This document shows, piece after piece, positions 34,010 through 45,995 of a stretch of 64,000 nucleotides of DNA (position 1 is its first letter; each line of letters opens with the position of its first letter). A program made the translations under genes and the position numbers. Source of the DNA: Allium sativum (taxonomy: Eukaryota > Streptophyta > Magnoliopsida > Asparagales > Amaryllidaceae); contig CM060912.1 in NCBI GenBank assembly GCA_030737875.1, positions 201,885,231 to 201,949,230 on the forward strand. Direction: 5' to 3'. Under the pieces are notes generated by a model. It was not told the origin of the DNA and did no database searches. It saw only the letters and a program-made list of their open reading frames with translations.

Positions 34010-35191
34010 TGGATTTATAGTATATTGGATATATTCGTTGCTATTATAATCGAGTAAGATTATAAAATGTGAAATGGTTATATAAATAACCAATTAGAAT
34101 TCGTATAAGTGTTACGAAATGAATTAAATCTGAATTTAAATCAGAATTGTAATTAAAATTCATGAATTACGGAAACATTTGTAAATGGATTTGGGTTAAG
34201 TATATGAGAATTTTAAAAATCCTGGGAGATTTTAAATTGTTTATACGAAGGATATTTTGAAATAATTTTCAAAATGGAAGTGTTTAAAGAATGAGTTTTG
34301 AAAAAGTGATATAGTTTTGAAATCACTTCGATCGCTGGGAAATAACTCTGATAATGCTGGCCACAACATTAGTGTTCATTTTCAAGTTTGTAAGTGACGA
34401 ATTACTACCAGAGATACTGTTTTGAATTTGTTTTGGGAAAAACAAGTTGTGTTGAATTTCAAAAAGGAAAATTTGATTTTTGAAGGAGGTAAACTGTTTG
34501 AAAACTCCCAGGAAGAAGATTGTTTGAATTAAGAACAAATAAAATAGTAAATGATGAAAGCAAATTGGGATTAAAATAAAGCCAATTAAGTGGTAACTGA
34601 GATTGAATTAGAATGATATCAAGACAAATTAGATTGTGAGATTCGAATTTGAAGTGTAATTTGATAATCAAGTTAAGAGTTTGGAATCGAGAATGAAACT
34701 CGAGTTTGAAATGATATTTGGCTTCAGTATAAGCGAATGGTTGTGTCGGAGATAAAAGTGATTTGAGTTTGATTGGAATGACATTGATATATGTTGAATT
34801 GATAGCAGATGTAAAGGATATAATGATATGCCGACAAAAAGGTACAAGTTCATATTTCTATTGGATACGAGATTTATGTGCCGAATTGGCAAGCCGCTTG
34901 GCTGTTTGATTTTCTTTTGGGTTGAAGAAGGCCCAGAGAGGCGAGTTAGAGTTTGAGCTATTGAACAGTACAAAGGAGGTGATGGCGAAATTTTTCGAAA
35001 AGTTAAGGTGTTAGAAAATTTTCAGGATTTTTGGAAATTTTCGTTAGTAGGAATAAATTAATAATTTAGTTGAAATTAATTGGTACAGTGAAGCTAAAGT
35101 TAAAGAAGTAAATATAATTTTTGACTAGTTAATAGGGTTTGTTTACTACCTTAGCAATTTCGAGGACGAAATTATTTTAAGGGGGGAAGAA
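33665..35191 (+). other. Internal region of E2 with PBS and PPT
   Basis: PBS TGGTATCAGAGC at 33667-33678 exactly matches the initiator-Met tRNA complement. Then AT-rich non-coding sequence with an (AT)n run (33969-34008), the CCGCTTGGCT / GTACAAAGGAGGT module (34830-34985), the pre-PPT hairpin AATTTCG-AGGA-CGAAATT (35156-35173) and the tract AAGGGGGGAAGA. No gag or pol remains; only 1.5 kb separates the LTRs. Confidence 0.9.
33969..34008. repeat. (AT)n microsatellite in the E2 internal region
   Basis: AT repeat interrupted once by CATA. Confidence 0.93.
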
Positions 35192-36408
35192 TGTAATGAC
35201 CTGTACTTTTACGGATAATAAATAATTTATTTAATTACTTAAATAAAGGTTTGGTAATTTAAAATGACCAAAATTAAATAATAAGGAATATTTAATTAAT
35301 ATAAAAATTAAATAATATATTTAATTAAGAAATAATCAAAAATAATGAAATTCACAATAAGGTGTGAATTGGATTATATATAAGGTATAATTCAGTTTAG
35401 AGTTGAATTATATTCACGAATATATTATTTAAAAGAAGTTTGAACGTAGAATTACAATATAATTATAATCGAGCTCGAAATGGCACGACCGTTCGCAGTT
35501 TAGCGATTCGAATTTCAAATGAATATACAGAAGCCGTTTTAAATCGGATTTCTGTGAAACAAGAAACGTTAGGAGCTGGTGAAGTATATTTTTCTAGTGG
35601 AACAGAAAAACCGGGATTTCGTTATGTAGATTTTGATTTATGTCCAAATCAAATTTTAGAAAGGTCGCTGTGGAATTCCTTTATAATTTATAACGATTTA
35701 TTTATATTATAAAAAGGATTTTTAATATAAATCGAATATCGATATAACTGGGAACTTTGAAATATCAAGTTAGAAATTCATATAGGAATATTCTTGAGCT
35801 GTATGATATTCTGTTGGGAATATATACGATAATATTAATTATAAATATTTAATTTAATTGTTTTTAAATATATTTATATATTGATAAGGTTTATTTAAGG
35901 CTTTAAAAATAGCCAGTTTTTCAAACGACCTCAGAATTTGATGAAATTAATTTTGCTGGATCTGCAATATTAAATTATTGCTAGATTTCAATTTCCGTGA
36001 TTTTTGAAGTCAATATGTAGCCTACGGATTTTTAATTTGAGAATAAGTCAGTATTTTGACGGTTAAAAATACGATGTGTGAGCAAATGAAGTCGGAATTC
36101 GACGAAACCAGTTTTGTTGGGTCCGTTATGTTGAGCCTTAGCTGCATGTCCATTTCCATGATTTTTGAATATCGTGTGTGATCACATGGTTTTTTTAAAG
36201 GGTAGAAACGAATATAAAATAAAAAGGAAAATGTCTAAAAACCTTTCTAAAGCCTAGAAAAGGCCACACACCCATTTTTTTTCAACCACACAAAATCCTG
36301 TCGCCCTTTATATAAACCGCCACTTCTTTTATTCTGAAAACCCAAATCCAGTGAAGGAGTTTATGTTTCAAAAATCAAAAACAAAGCAAACAAATTCCTA
36401 TAAATCCT

Positions 36409-36411
<3 letters not shown>

Positions 36412-36443
<32 letters not shown>
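36412..36443. repeat. (AT)n microsatellite expanded in one E2 LTR
   Basis: About 32 bp of AT repeats where the 5' LTR has only ACATATATC at about 28830, so the expansion postdates insertion. Confidence 0.9.
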
Positions 36444-36445
<2 letters not shown>

Positions 36446-37808
36446 TTGAGTTACTCAGAAGAAGTTCTTCATTCCTATATATGTTTCAATGTGTTCGACA
36501 TCTTCGTGTTCGCTGGAAAATTGTGAAGTGTGACCTAGGGTTCACAGTTTTAGAAAATAGAAGCTTCAATGTTGGTTTTTGAGTTCAATCCTAAAATAAG
36601 GAGGTTGAATGGCTTCATTTGTGATTTTTGGGGGGGATTTCCATTGAAATTTGGTTCGGTGGTTTGTGTACTATTGAATGCGAAACCGTGGAAGACGCGA
36701 GTTGAAAAAGGGGTCGAGTTGGATCTTGACAATACGGTTTGATAGAGTTTTGGTAGGAGATTTCAATGGAAGTCTCGGAGTTGAAATTCATGAAGGATCG
36801 AAGGAGCATGGGGCTTAGAAACATTGGGGAATGGCTGTGTTTTGTTTTACTGGAGTTCGATCAATCGAGATATTTTGGGGAAGAAAAGGAAATGTGCGAG
36901 TCAGGGTATTTGAAGTATTGGAGTTTGGGCTTGGGCCGGTGTGAAGGGGTGAGGCCCGTTCATATTTTAATTAAGTTTAGATTTTATATATAAATTGTAT
37001 AGTAACTTATAAACTGTATAACTTGCTCATATATTATCGGAATTCGACGAAACAGGATCCATTAGGATCGTATGGATGGACACTACCCAATGGAACTGAC
37101 GGGGAGCGAATCGAAGCTCGTTACAATTTATGGCGAAGTAAACTATTTGATTCGAATCAAACAACAGTTTATCGTTCTTTAACGATGAACAGCCAATGTG
37201 AGTAAAACTCACCAACTCTGAACAGTTATATTTTTATAACGTATTCATAGAACTGATAATTATCTGTTGATTGTTGTGTGTTAACTATTTGGTTGAATTG
37301 CTTGTGTATTGGTTGAAATCATAGATAACGTTATATATATAAATCGTTAATCAAATATTTATTCTATTTAACAGAATATTTCATATTGAATTGAAATCGA
37401 TGTTAATGATATTGTTTAACTTCTATGATGCAGGGAAATAGGTTGAAGGAATCCAACTGGATTTCTCAACATTTGTTTTACTATTTTTCATATATTGTGA
37501 TATATGATGTGATATATAACCTGTTGTTGATTATGTGTGTTTGAATGATATCGATCAATGTTATTTGGTATTTTAAATACCATAAGAAATATTGGGATGT
37601 AAAAAGGGGATTTTCAAAGTATATTTTGAAAATAAATTATTTATATAAAATCAATGGATTTTATATATAAAAGGAAAAAGGATTTTATATAAGGAAATAA
37701 TTATAAAATCAAAAGAATTTAAAAGGAAATATATTTGTAAAACAAATATAAAGGAAATTATTTGTAAAACTAATATAAAGGAAATTATTTGTTAAACAAA
37801 TATAAAGG

Positions 37809-37813
37809 AAATA
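37809..37813. repeat. Left TSD of E6 (AAATA)
   Basis: Repeated exactly at 45991-45995. Confidence 0.93.
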
Positions 37814-39849
37814 TGTAACACCCCACCTCCGCTAAGGTCACTCACAAAGGGAATGCCCTAGTTTTGGAGAGGTATTATCGAGATAACATCACAGAATTAT
37901 CAAAAGACAGAACATAAATAAATAATTAAGTAAACAGCGGAAGAATTTCTGAGCAAAACAGAACTTCATTTCATTCCAAAATAAACCATGTCTTTTACAA
38001 ACATTTCAAGTAACTTCATTACAACTGTCTTGTAATAATAGCTAAAGAAGCAGTAACTTAAAAACTGTAAAACAGCTTATTCCCCAAGTGCAGTAAAAAG
38101 AAGCAGCCATAGCAAACCGTACATGCTGAGCCAAAGCAAGTGATATCCAAGCTAAGAGCTAGTTATTCCTCCCTGAGAACCTGGGGGGGAAACGAAAGAA
38201 AAAGAGGCGAAAGGAAAAGGGTCAGTCATAAAGACTGAGTAAGTTCTAGTGACTTTCAGTGTAGAAACGGTTAAAACAACCTGTCATGTATGAACTGGAA
38301 CTAAACTTAAGAATGGTGTCAAGGTGAACAAGATAGACTAAGGTGATCAGGATAAGTCAAGACAAGTCAAGTAAAGCATCACATGTTCGAGATTCGTTGC
38401 ATCGACTGTACTAGTATACTAAGCCCATATCACAAATTAATCACGAAATAAATCCCACGGCCCAATGTCATGAAATCACCCTAAAACGGGGTCTGACCCA
38501 AGTACGGGGTCCTACGGAGCGATTATCTAGTCGATCGGCTCCCTACAAGTTCTAGCTCGTCAAGTGTCCGTGTCATACGGCTAATCACGAATGTAGTCAC
38601 CTGTGTCGGGTCCACCTTCGGGTGTATCAGCCCTAGGGTGTCAACCCCTGACACGATTCAAGATACACAGATAAATCTACGGATACCCAGTGTCTGCCCC
38701 GGAATACGTGTACGATCGTAGTCCACCGAACCTACACTAGCATACCCCACTGCCGTCGTTCACCTCTTACAATCAGCCCAGTAATCGTGCCCCACCCGGC
38801 CTAGCCCCAGGGTACCTTGATACATCTAGAGGGTTACTGCTGAAAGGGGTCGTGTCTAGGGTTTCGCCTAATAGATTAGGTCATGTAATTCGTGACCTAA
38901 CCCGCCTAACAGATTAAGTCATGTAATTCGTGACTTAATCCTTTTCTAGTCTAGTCATGTCAAGATGGTTAAGTATGTCATTTCAGTTCACGACTTAACC
39001 CGCCTACGTGTCATGTCAAGTTGGCTAAGTGTTGTCGTTTTCAAGTTCATGACTTAGCCCTACAAATCGTTTTCAAGTTGGTTCAGTTGTCTTTTCATGT
39101 TCATGACTTAACCCTAATTGGCATTAATTGATTCGTTAATGCACCGAACCACTCACATTGGATCCTATTGTTCGTAGCCACTGGATTTGCCGGGCGGTTC
39201 CGGGCAGGTTTACGCTACGAACTCAACCCAACCTCGGGTTTCAAGCGCGATGTGACCAACTACCCACATTGGATCCTATTGTTTGTAGCAATTGGATTTG
39301 CCGGGCGGTTCCGGGCAGATTTACACTACAAACTCAACCCAACCTCGAGTTGGCCACTTTCTTGTTTTCTAAAGTCATACCCAATGTTCTTATCAGATTT
39401 TGCTATTCCCACATCATGTTCATATGTCAACTTCATGCCCAACTAAGGCATGTTTAAAGTCAAGTTATGGCATGTTCAAGTCAAGTTTTCATGCCATATT
39501 TCATGTTCTACTTATGCCAAATTTCACAGTTTATGCTTATAATTAATTCAAGTTTTGCCTATTCTACCCAATCGTATCCCCAACGTATATAAACGTACTT
39601 CGTTCACAAGCATAAATAATTCAAGAGATAAAGGGGAATAACACCAAACATGTGATAGGCATATGCGACAATTCCAACATCACTTGCATAATAAACAGGC
39701 TATAACATATCACATGGTTTCAATACTAGCATGATGATAACTTGGCATAGTAATGATTCCAACTTAATTTAACATGATGATTTCAACTTTATATCATAGG
39801 CATAATAATCATTGTGGGCATAATAATAATTTTATTATAAACATGAAAC

Positions 39850-40310
39850 ATTAAAGGCATAGTAATCCTAATAGGCATAGTGGATTCCAATTTAGCATTT
39901 TTAACATAATAATTCTCATAGACATAATGATTCCAATTTATAATAATGATTCTCATCTAACATTATAAACATAATGGTTCCAACTTAGCATTTTTAACAT
40001 AATGATCCTCAACTAACATTATAGACATAATGATTCCAATTTAGCGTTTTTAGCATAATGATTCTCAACTAACATTATAAACATAATGGTTCTAATTTAG
40101 CATTTTAACATAACGATTCTCAACTAACATTATAGACATAATGATTCCAATTTAGCGTTTTTAACATAATGATTCTCAATTATCATTATAGACGTAATGA
40201 TTCCAATTTAGTGTTTTTAACATAATGATTCTCAATTAACATTATAGACATAATGATTCCAATTTAGCATTTTTAACATATCTAACATTATAAACATAAC
40301 AATTTCAACT
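39850..40310. repeat. 56-bp minisatellite in the left E6 LTR
   Basis: About seven to eight units with starts at 40025, 40081, 40136, 40192 and 40248. Each unit is itself two related halves of about 28 bp (CATAATGATTCCAATTTAG.. and CATAATGATTCTCAACTAAC). The right LTR carries the same array at about 44490-44950. Confidence 0.9.
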
Positions 40311-41096
40311 TTTCATCATAGCCTAGCAATACCCAATTTTTCATTAATCATGATGGGTATATTAACATCGCAGGCATAATTCCATCAATAGTCATAGCCA
40401 TGGTTTAATTAGCACCATAGGCATGGTTTAATCAACATAAAGATTTCGATAAACATAGTGATTCCATGGACATGTATTAGTCCATCTTGCCAAACAATTA
40501 AGCCCAAGTGATTCATAACAAAATCAAAATCATGACAAGTTTAACTTGCAACGTTGCCATAGCAATATCCCCAAATTATAATTCAAAGATAAACAATATA
40601 AACAATGGATTAACAATATTTCATAAATCCGGTTTCAATTCATGGCATGTCCATATTGTTTTAGCGTTTTTGCCTAAAAAGTAACATAGAACTTACAATA
40701 TGAAGCAAATAATCCAAATAAAAATCCCAATTCAATTAGTCCCAAATTCGTTGTCTAAAGCGTCGTAGTTGTTGTAGCTTCTAGTTGTAGCCTTCAAGAA
40801 TCGTCCTCTATCTTCTATAATTTTATTCTTTGTATTTTTAATTCAGAGCTCTAGGTTTAATGGCGGCTGCCTGAGGCTAAAATGAAATAGTATGATTTAG
40901 GCTAGGTCTAGGTGTTATTTTATAGGTGAATAGGGTGATTTAGAGCCTTCAGATCAGTCCAGAAGTCATCAGAATCGCACAGCTCGAATACACATCATCT
41001 AGCCACTCAAAAGAAGACACGTCACCTCAGAACACTCCAGAATTCGGTGCTGGATTTGTACGGGCGCACTTGGCAGGTACGCCAGTGTATTTTTGT

Positions 41097-41123
41097 ACTG
41101 GCGCACTTCACAAGTGCGCCAGT
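41097..41123. other. Perfect 12-bp GC-rich hairpin in the left E6 LTR
   Basis: ACTGGCGCACTT-CAC-AAGTGCGCCAGT. It sits about 170 bp upstream (in element sense) of the minus-strand TATA box, next to a second, weaker GGGCGCACTTGGC element. An identical hairpin is at 45753-45779 in the right LTR. Confidence 0.9.
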
Positions 41124-41333
41124 GTATTCTGGACTGTTTTCGGTTTTTCTGCCTAACTTCGTTCGTCCATATCTTCTTCATACGGTATCCGATTTTCGAA
41201 AACTCGGACTCTATTTCGCGTATTTTTCCGAGACGAACGCAATGGCATAACCCATTTCCCTTGATTTCATCATTTATAATTAATTATTCTTTAATTCGTG
41301 AAGCTTAATGTTATAGAATTCACGGGGTGTTAC

Positions 41334-42469
41334 ATTCTCCCCCACTTAAAAGGATTTCGTCCCCGAAATCTTCAAGTTCAGGAAGAATGTACATCCTAAC
41401 ATCCAAACATCCATCTACTCATCCATCAAACACGAGCATCCATTGTCCTTAAAAAAAACTTCTAATGCTTTATGATCATATGCGAAGTGTGTGTATATGT
41501 TCCTTAGCTAATGCTAATGATCAGGCCTGATTGATCTTCTAAATGCAAAATATGTTTAGTGAAATGAATCCAATATGTATGCAAATTTTTCCTATTATAA
41601 TTCATAATTTCTACATGAGTGCTCGAACATTCAATCATATGCAACAACCAAATGATAGCATAACCAAGTTTCCAAAATAAACACTCATGCATATGCAACA
41701 TGAAAATGTGTCTGAGCCGATCTAGTGCCTAATGTGTATTCATGCATCCACGAGCAACCACTTGCGACCACTTGCAACCATTTCGCAATCATAACATGTT
41801 TCAACTACATGTTTACATCCAAAAAGATTCTGCTTATGGTTCTCAAGATAGGATCGAGGAGATAACAAAACAAACATGGATAGCAAGAGAAATGTATGTA
41901 AACCTATAGGAAAATAGATCTAGAATGTACCCTAAAAAGAAATGGGTATAGCGTGCTTATCTTTTCTTAAATTTCCCAAGTTGCGTCTTCTAGGGATTCA
42001 CCCCACTGTATTTTAACTAGCTTGACTTCTTGATTCCTTAGCTCCTAGATCTCCGTTCCTAAGACACGAATCAGAACTCGCCTCAATGTTTCCACTTTTA
42101 CGCCTTCAAGGATGCTTGGCTCAATCACTCCGGAAGACTCATCCGCCTTATCTTTATCCTTATCACTCATACCTATCCTATATAACATGTTAACAAGCCT
42201 CATGAAAACTATCTCCATCATACGGGAAAACCCTCTACGAAGCTAGAAAGAAGATTAGCCGCAGGTAAAGCTACTGCGACTACAGATGGAGAAAAGAAAG
42301 GGAAAGAGATTCAAACAAGGAAACAATGGATAGTGCTAATGGCTTTTGGGGAATAGCCTTTAAAAACTTTTTCTTGGAAAATGCTTCTTTGTAAATGGTT
42401 TTGAAAAAAAATTCAAAAGGTTTTCAAAACTTTTGCCCAGTCTTGGTAACCTTCTGCTCTGATACCAAG
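41334..42469 (-). other. Internal region of E6
   Basis: On the minus strand: PBS TGGTATCAGAGC (complement at 42456-42467) at the right end; non-coding sequence; then the hairpin GATTTCG-GGGA-CGAAATC (41353-41370) and PPT AAGTGGGGGAGAA at the left end. Around 41960-42200 there is a somewhat less AT-rich stretch with short frames that could be a decayed remnant of pol 3' sequence, but I could not identify it. Confidence 0.85.
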
Positions 42470-45400
42470 TGTAACACCCCACCTCCGCTAAAGTCACTCA
42501 CAAAGGGAATGCCCTAGTTTTGGAGAGGTATTATCGAGATAACATCACAGAATTATCACAAGACAGAACATAAATAAATAAATAAGTAAACAGCGGAAGA
42601 ATTTCTGAGCAAAACAGAACTTCATTTCATTCCAAAATAAACCATGTCTTTTACAAACATTTCAAGTAACTTCATTACAACTGTCTTGTAATAATAGCCA
42701 AAGAAGCAGTAACTTAAAAACTGTAAAACAGCTTATTCCCCAAGTGCAGTAAAAAGAAGCAGCCATAGCAAACCGTACATGCTGAGCCAAAGCAAGTGAT
42801 ATCCAAGCTAAGAGCTAGTTATTCCTCCCTGAGAACTTGGGGGGGAAACGAAAGAAAAAGAGGCGAAAGGAAAAGGGTCAGTCATAAAGACTGAGTAAGT
42901 TCTAGTGACTTTCAGTGTAGAAACGGTTAAAACAACCTGTCATGTATGAACTGGAACTAAACTTAAGAATGGTGTCAAGGTGAACAAGATAGACTAAGGT
43001 GATCAGGATAAGTCAAGACAAGTCAAGTAAAGCATCACATGTTCGAGATTCGTTGCATCGACTGTACTAGTATACTAAGCCCATATCACAAATTAATCAC
43101 GAAATAAATCCCACGGCCCAATGTCATGAAATCACCCTAAAACGGGGTCTGACCCAAGTACGGGGTCCTACGGAGCGATTATCTAGTCGATCGGCTCCCT
43201 ACAAGTTCTAGCTCGTCAAGTGTCCATGTCATACGGCTAATCACGAATGTAGTCACCTGTGCTGGGTCCACCTTCGGGTGTATCAGCCCTAGGGTGTCAA
43301 CCCCTGACACGACTCAAGATGCACAGATAAATCTACGGATACCGAGTGTCTGCCCCGGAATACGTGCACGATCGTAGTCCACCGAACCTACACTGGCATA
43401 CCCCACTGCCGTCGTTCACCTCTTAAAATCAGCCCAGTAATCGTGCCCCCACCTGGCATAGCCCCAGGGTACCTTGATACATCTAGAGGGTTACTGCTGA
43501 AAGGGGTCGTGTCTAGGGTTTCGCCTAATAGATTAGGTCATGTAATTCGTGACCTAACCCGCCTAACAGATTAAGTCATGTAATTCGTGACTCAATCCTT
43601 TTCTAGTCTAGTCATGTCAAGATGTTTAAGTATGTCATTTCAGTTCACAACTTAACCCGCCTACGTGTCATGTCAAGTTGGCTAAGTGTTGTCGTTTTCA
43701 AGTTCATGACTTAGCCCTACAAATCGTGTTCAAGTTGGTTAAGTTGTCTTTTCATGTTCATGACTTAACCCTAATTGGCATTAATTGATTCGTTAATGCA
43801 CCGAACCACTCACATTGGATCCTATTGTTCGTAGCCACTGGATTGGCCGGGCGGTTCCGGGCAGGTTTACGCTACGCAGTCAACCCAACCTCGGGTTTCA
43901 AGCGCGATGTGACCAACTACCCACATTGGATCCTATTGTTTGTAGCAACTGGATTTGCCGGGCGGTTCCGGGCAGATTTACACTACAAACTCAACCCAAC
44001 CTCGAGTTGGCCACTTTCTTGTTTTCTAAAGTCATGCCCAATGTTCTTATCAGATTTTGCTATTCCCACATCATGTTCAAATGTCAACTTCGTGCCCAAC
44101 TAAGGCATGTTTAAAGTCAAGTTATGGCATGTTCAAGTCAAGTTTTCGTGCCATATTTCATGTTCTACTTATGCCAAATTTCACAGTTTATGCTTATAAT
44201 TAATTCAAGTTTTGCCTATTCTACCCAATCGTATCCCCAACGTAAATAAACGTACTTCGTTCACAAGCATAAACAATTCAAGAGATAAAGGGGAATAACA
44301 CCAAACATGTGATAGGCATATGTGACAATTCCAACATCACTTGCATAATAAGCAGGCTATAACATATCACATGGTTTCAATACTAGCATGATGACAACTT
44401 GGCATAGTAATGATTCCAACTTAATTTAACATGATGATTTCAATTTTACATCATAGGCATAATAATCATTATGGGCATAATAATAATTTTATTATAAACA
44501 TGAAACATAAAAGTCATAGTAATCCTAATAGGCATAGTGGATTCCAATTTAGCATTTTTAACATAATAATTCTCATAGACATAATGATTCCAATTTATAA
44601 TAATGATTCTCATCTAACATTATAAACATAATGGTTCCAACTTAGCATTTTTAACATAATGATCCTCAACTAACGTTATAGACATAATGATTCCAATTTA
44701 GCGTTTTTAGCATAATGATTCTCAACTAACATTATAAACATAATGGTTCTAATTTAGCATTTTAACATAACGATTCTCAACTAACATTATAGACATAATG
44801 ATTCCAATTTAGCGTTTTTAACATAATGATTCTCAATTAACATTATAGACGTAATGATTCCAATTTAGTGTTTTTAACATAATGATTCTCAATTAACATT
44901 ATAGACATAATGATTCCAATTTAGCATTTTTAACATATCTAACATTATAAACATAACAATTTCAACTTTTCATCATAGCCTAGCAATACCCAATTTTTCA
45001 TTAATCATGATGGGTATATTAACATCGCAGGCATAATTCCATCAATAGTCATAGCCATGGTTTAATTAGCACCATAGGCATGGTTTAATCAACATAAAGA
45101 TTTCGATAAACATAGTGATTCCATGGACATGTATTAGTCCATCTTGCCAAACAATTAAGCCCAAGTGATTCATAACAACATCAAAATCATGACAAGTTTA
45201 ACTTGCAACGTTGCCATAGCAATATCCCCAAATTATAATTCAAAGATAAACAATATAAACAATGGATTAACAATAGTTCATAAATCCGGTTTCAATTCAT
45301 GGCATGTCCATATTATTTTAGCGTTTTTGCCTAAAAAGTAACATAGAACTTACAATATGAAGCAAATAATCCAAATAAAAATCCCAAATCAATTAGTCCC

Positions 45401-45990
45401 AAATTCGTTGTCTAAAGCGTCGTAGTTGTTGTAGCTTCTAGTTGTAGCCTTCAAGAATCGTCCTCTATCTTCTATAATTTTATTCTTTGTATTTTTAATT
45501 CAGAGCTTTAGGTTTAATGGCGGGGCCTGAGGCTAAAATGAAATAGTATGATTTAGGCTAGGTCTAGGTGTTATTTTATAGGTGAATAGGGTGATTTAGA
45601 GCCTTCAGATCAGTCCAGAAGTCATCAGAATCGCACAGCTCGAATACACATCATCTAGCCACTCAAAAGAAGACACGTCACCTCAGAACACTCCAGAATT
45701 CGGTGCAGGATTTGTACGGGCGCACTTGGCAGGTGCGCCAGTGTATTTTTGTACTGGCGCACTTCACAAGTGCGCCAGTGTATTCTGGACTATTTTCGGT
45801 TTTTCTGCCTAACTTCGTTCGTCCATATCTTCTTCATACGGTATCAGATTTTTGAAAACTCGGACTCTATTTCGCGTATTTTTCCGAGACGAACGCAATG
45901 GCGTAACCCATTTCCCTTGATTTCATCATTTATAATTAATTATACTTTAATTCGTGAAGCTTAATGTTATAGAATTCATGGGGTGTTACA
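42470..45990 (-). repeat. 5' LTR of E6 (right copy)
   Basis: Near-identical to 37814-41333. Minus-strand TATAAAATAA at 45571-45580; hairpin at 45753-45779; minisatellite at 44490-44950. Confidence 0.93.
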
Positions 45991-45995
45991 AAATA
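45991..45995. repeat. Right TSD of E6 (AAATA)
   Basis: Copy of 37809-37813; beyond it the E2 LTR resumes in register. Confidence 0.93.

Larger units (their letters stand above)
37814..41333 (-). repeat. 3' LTR of E6 (left copy)
   Basis: Contains, from left to right, a GC-richer region (38400-38870), repeated GTGACTTAA/CATGACTTA words (38870-39120), a 111-bp direct duplication with CCGGGCGGTTCCGGG (39154-39350), a 56-bp minisatellite (39850-40310), TATAAAATAA on the minus strand (40915-40924) and a perfect hairpin (41097-41123). Reading frames of about 90-100 codons over the CCGGGCGG duplication follow the repeat and show no known domain. Confidence 0.93.
37814..45990 (-). mobile_element. E6: young, non-autonomous LTR retrotransposon inside the E2 3' LTR
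   Basis: LTRs 37814-41333 (3520 bp) and 42470-45990 (3521 bp) flank a 1136-bp internal region; ends TGTAACACCCC...GGGGTGTTACA; TSD AAATA. The PBS complement lies next to the right LTR and the PPT next to the left LTR, so the element reads on the minus strand. No coding sequence for gag or pol is present. About 4 differences in the first 290 bp of the LTR pair (about 1.4%) make it the most recent insertion in the window. Confidence 0.95.

Noticed and set aside
39158..39457. 99-codon and 92-codon frames over the CCGGGCGG repeats of E6 (also 43815-44114)
   Set aside because: Both frames follow a 111-bp DNA duplication and give internally repeated peptides in two phases with no known domain. They lie inside an LTR.
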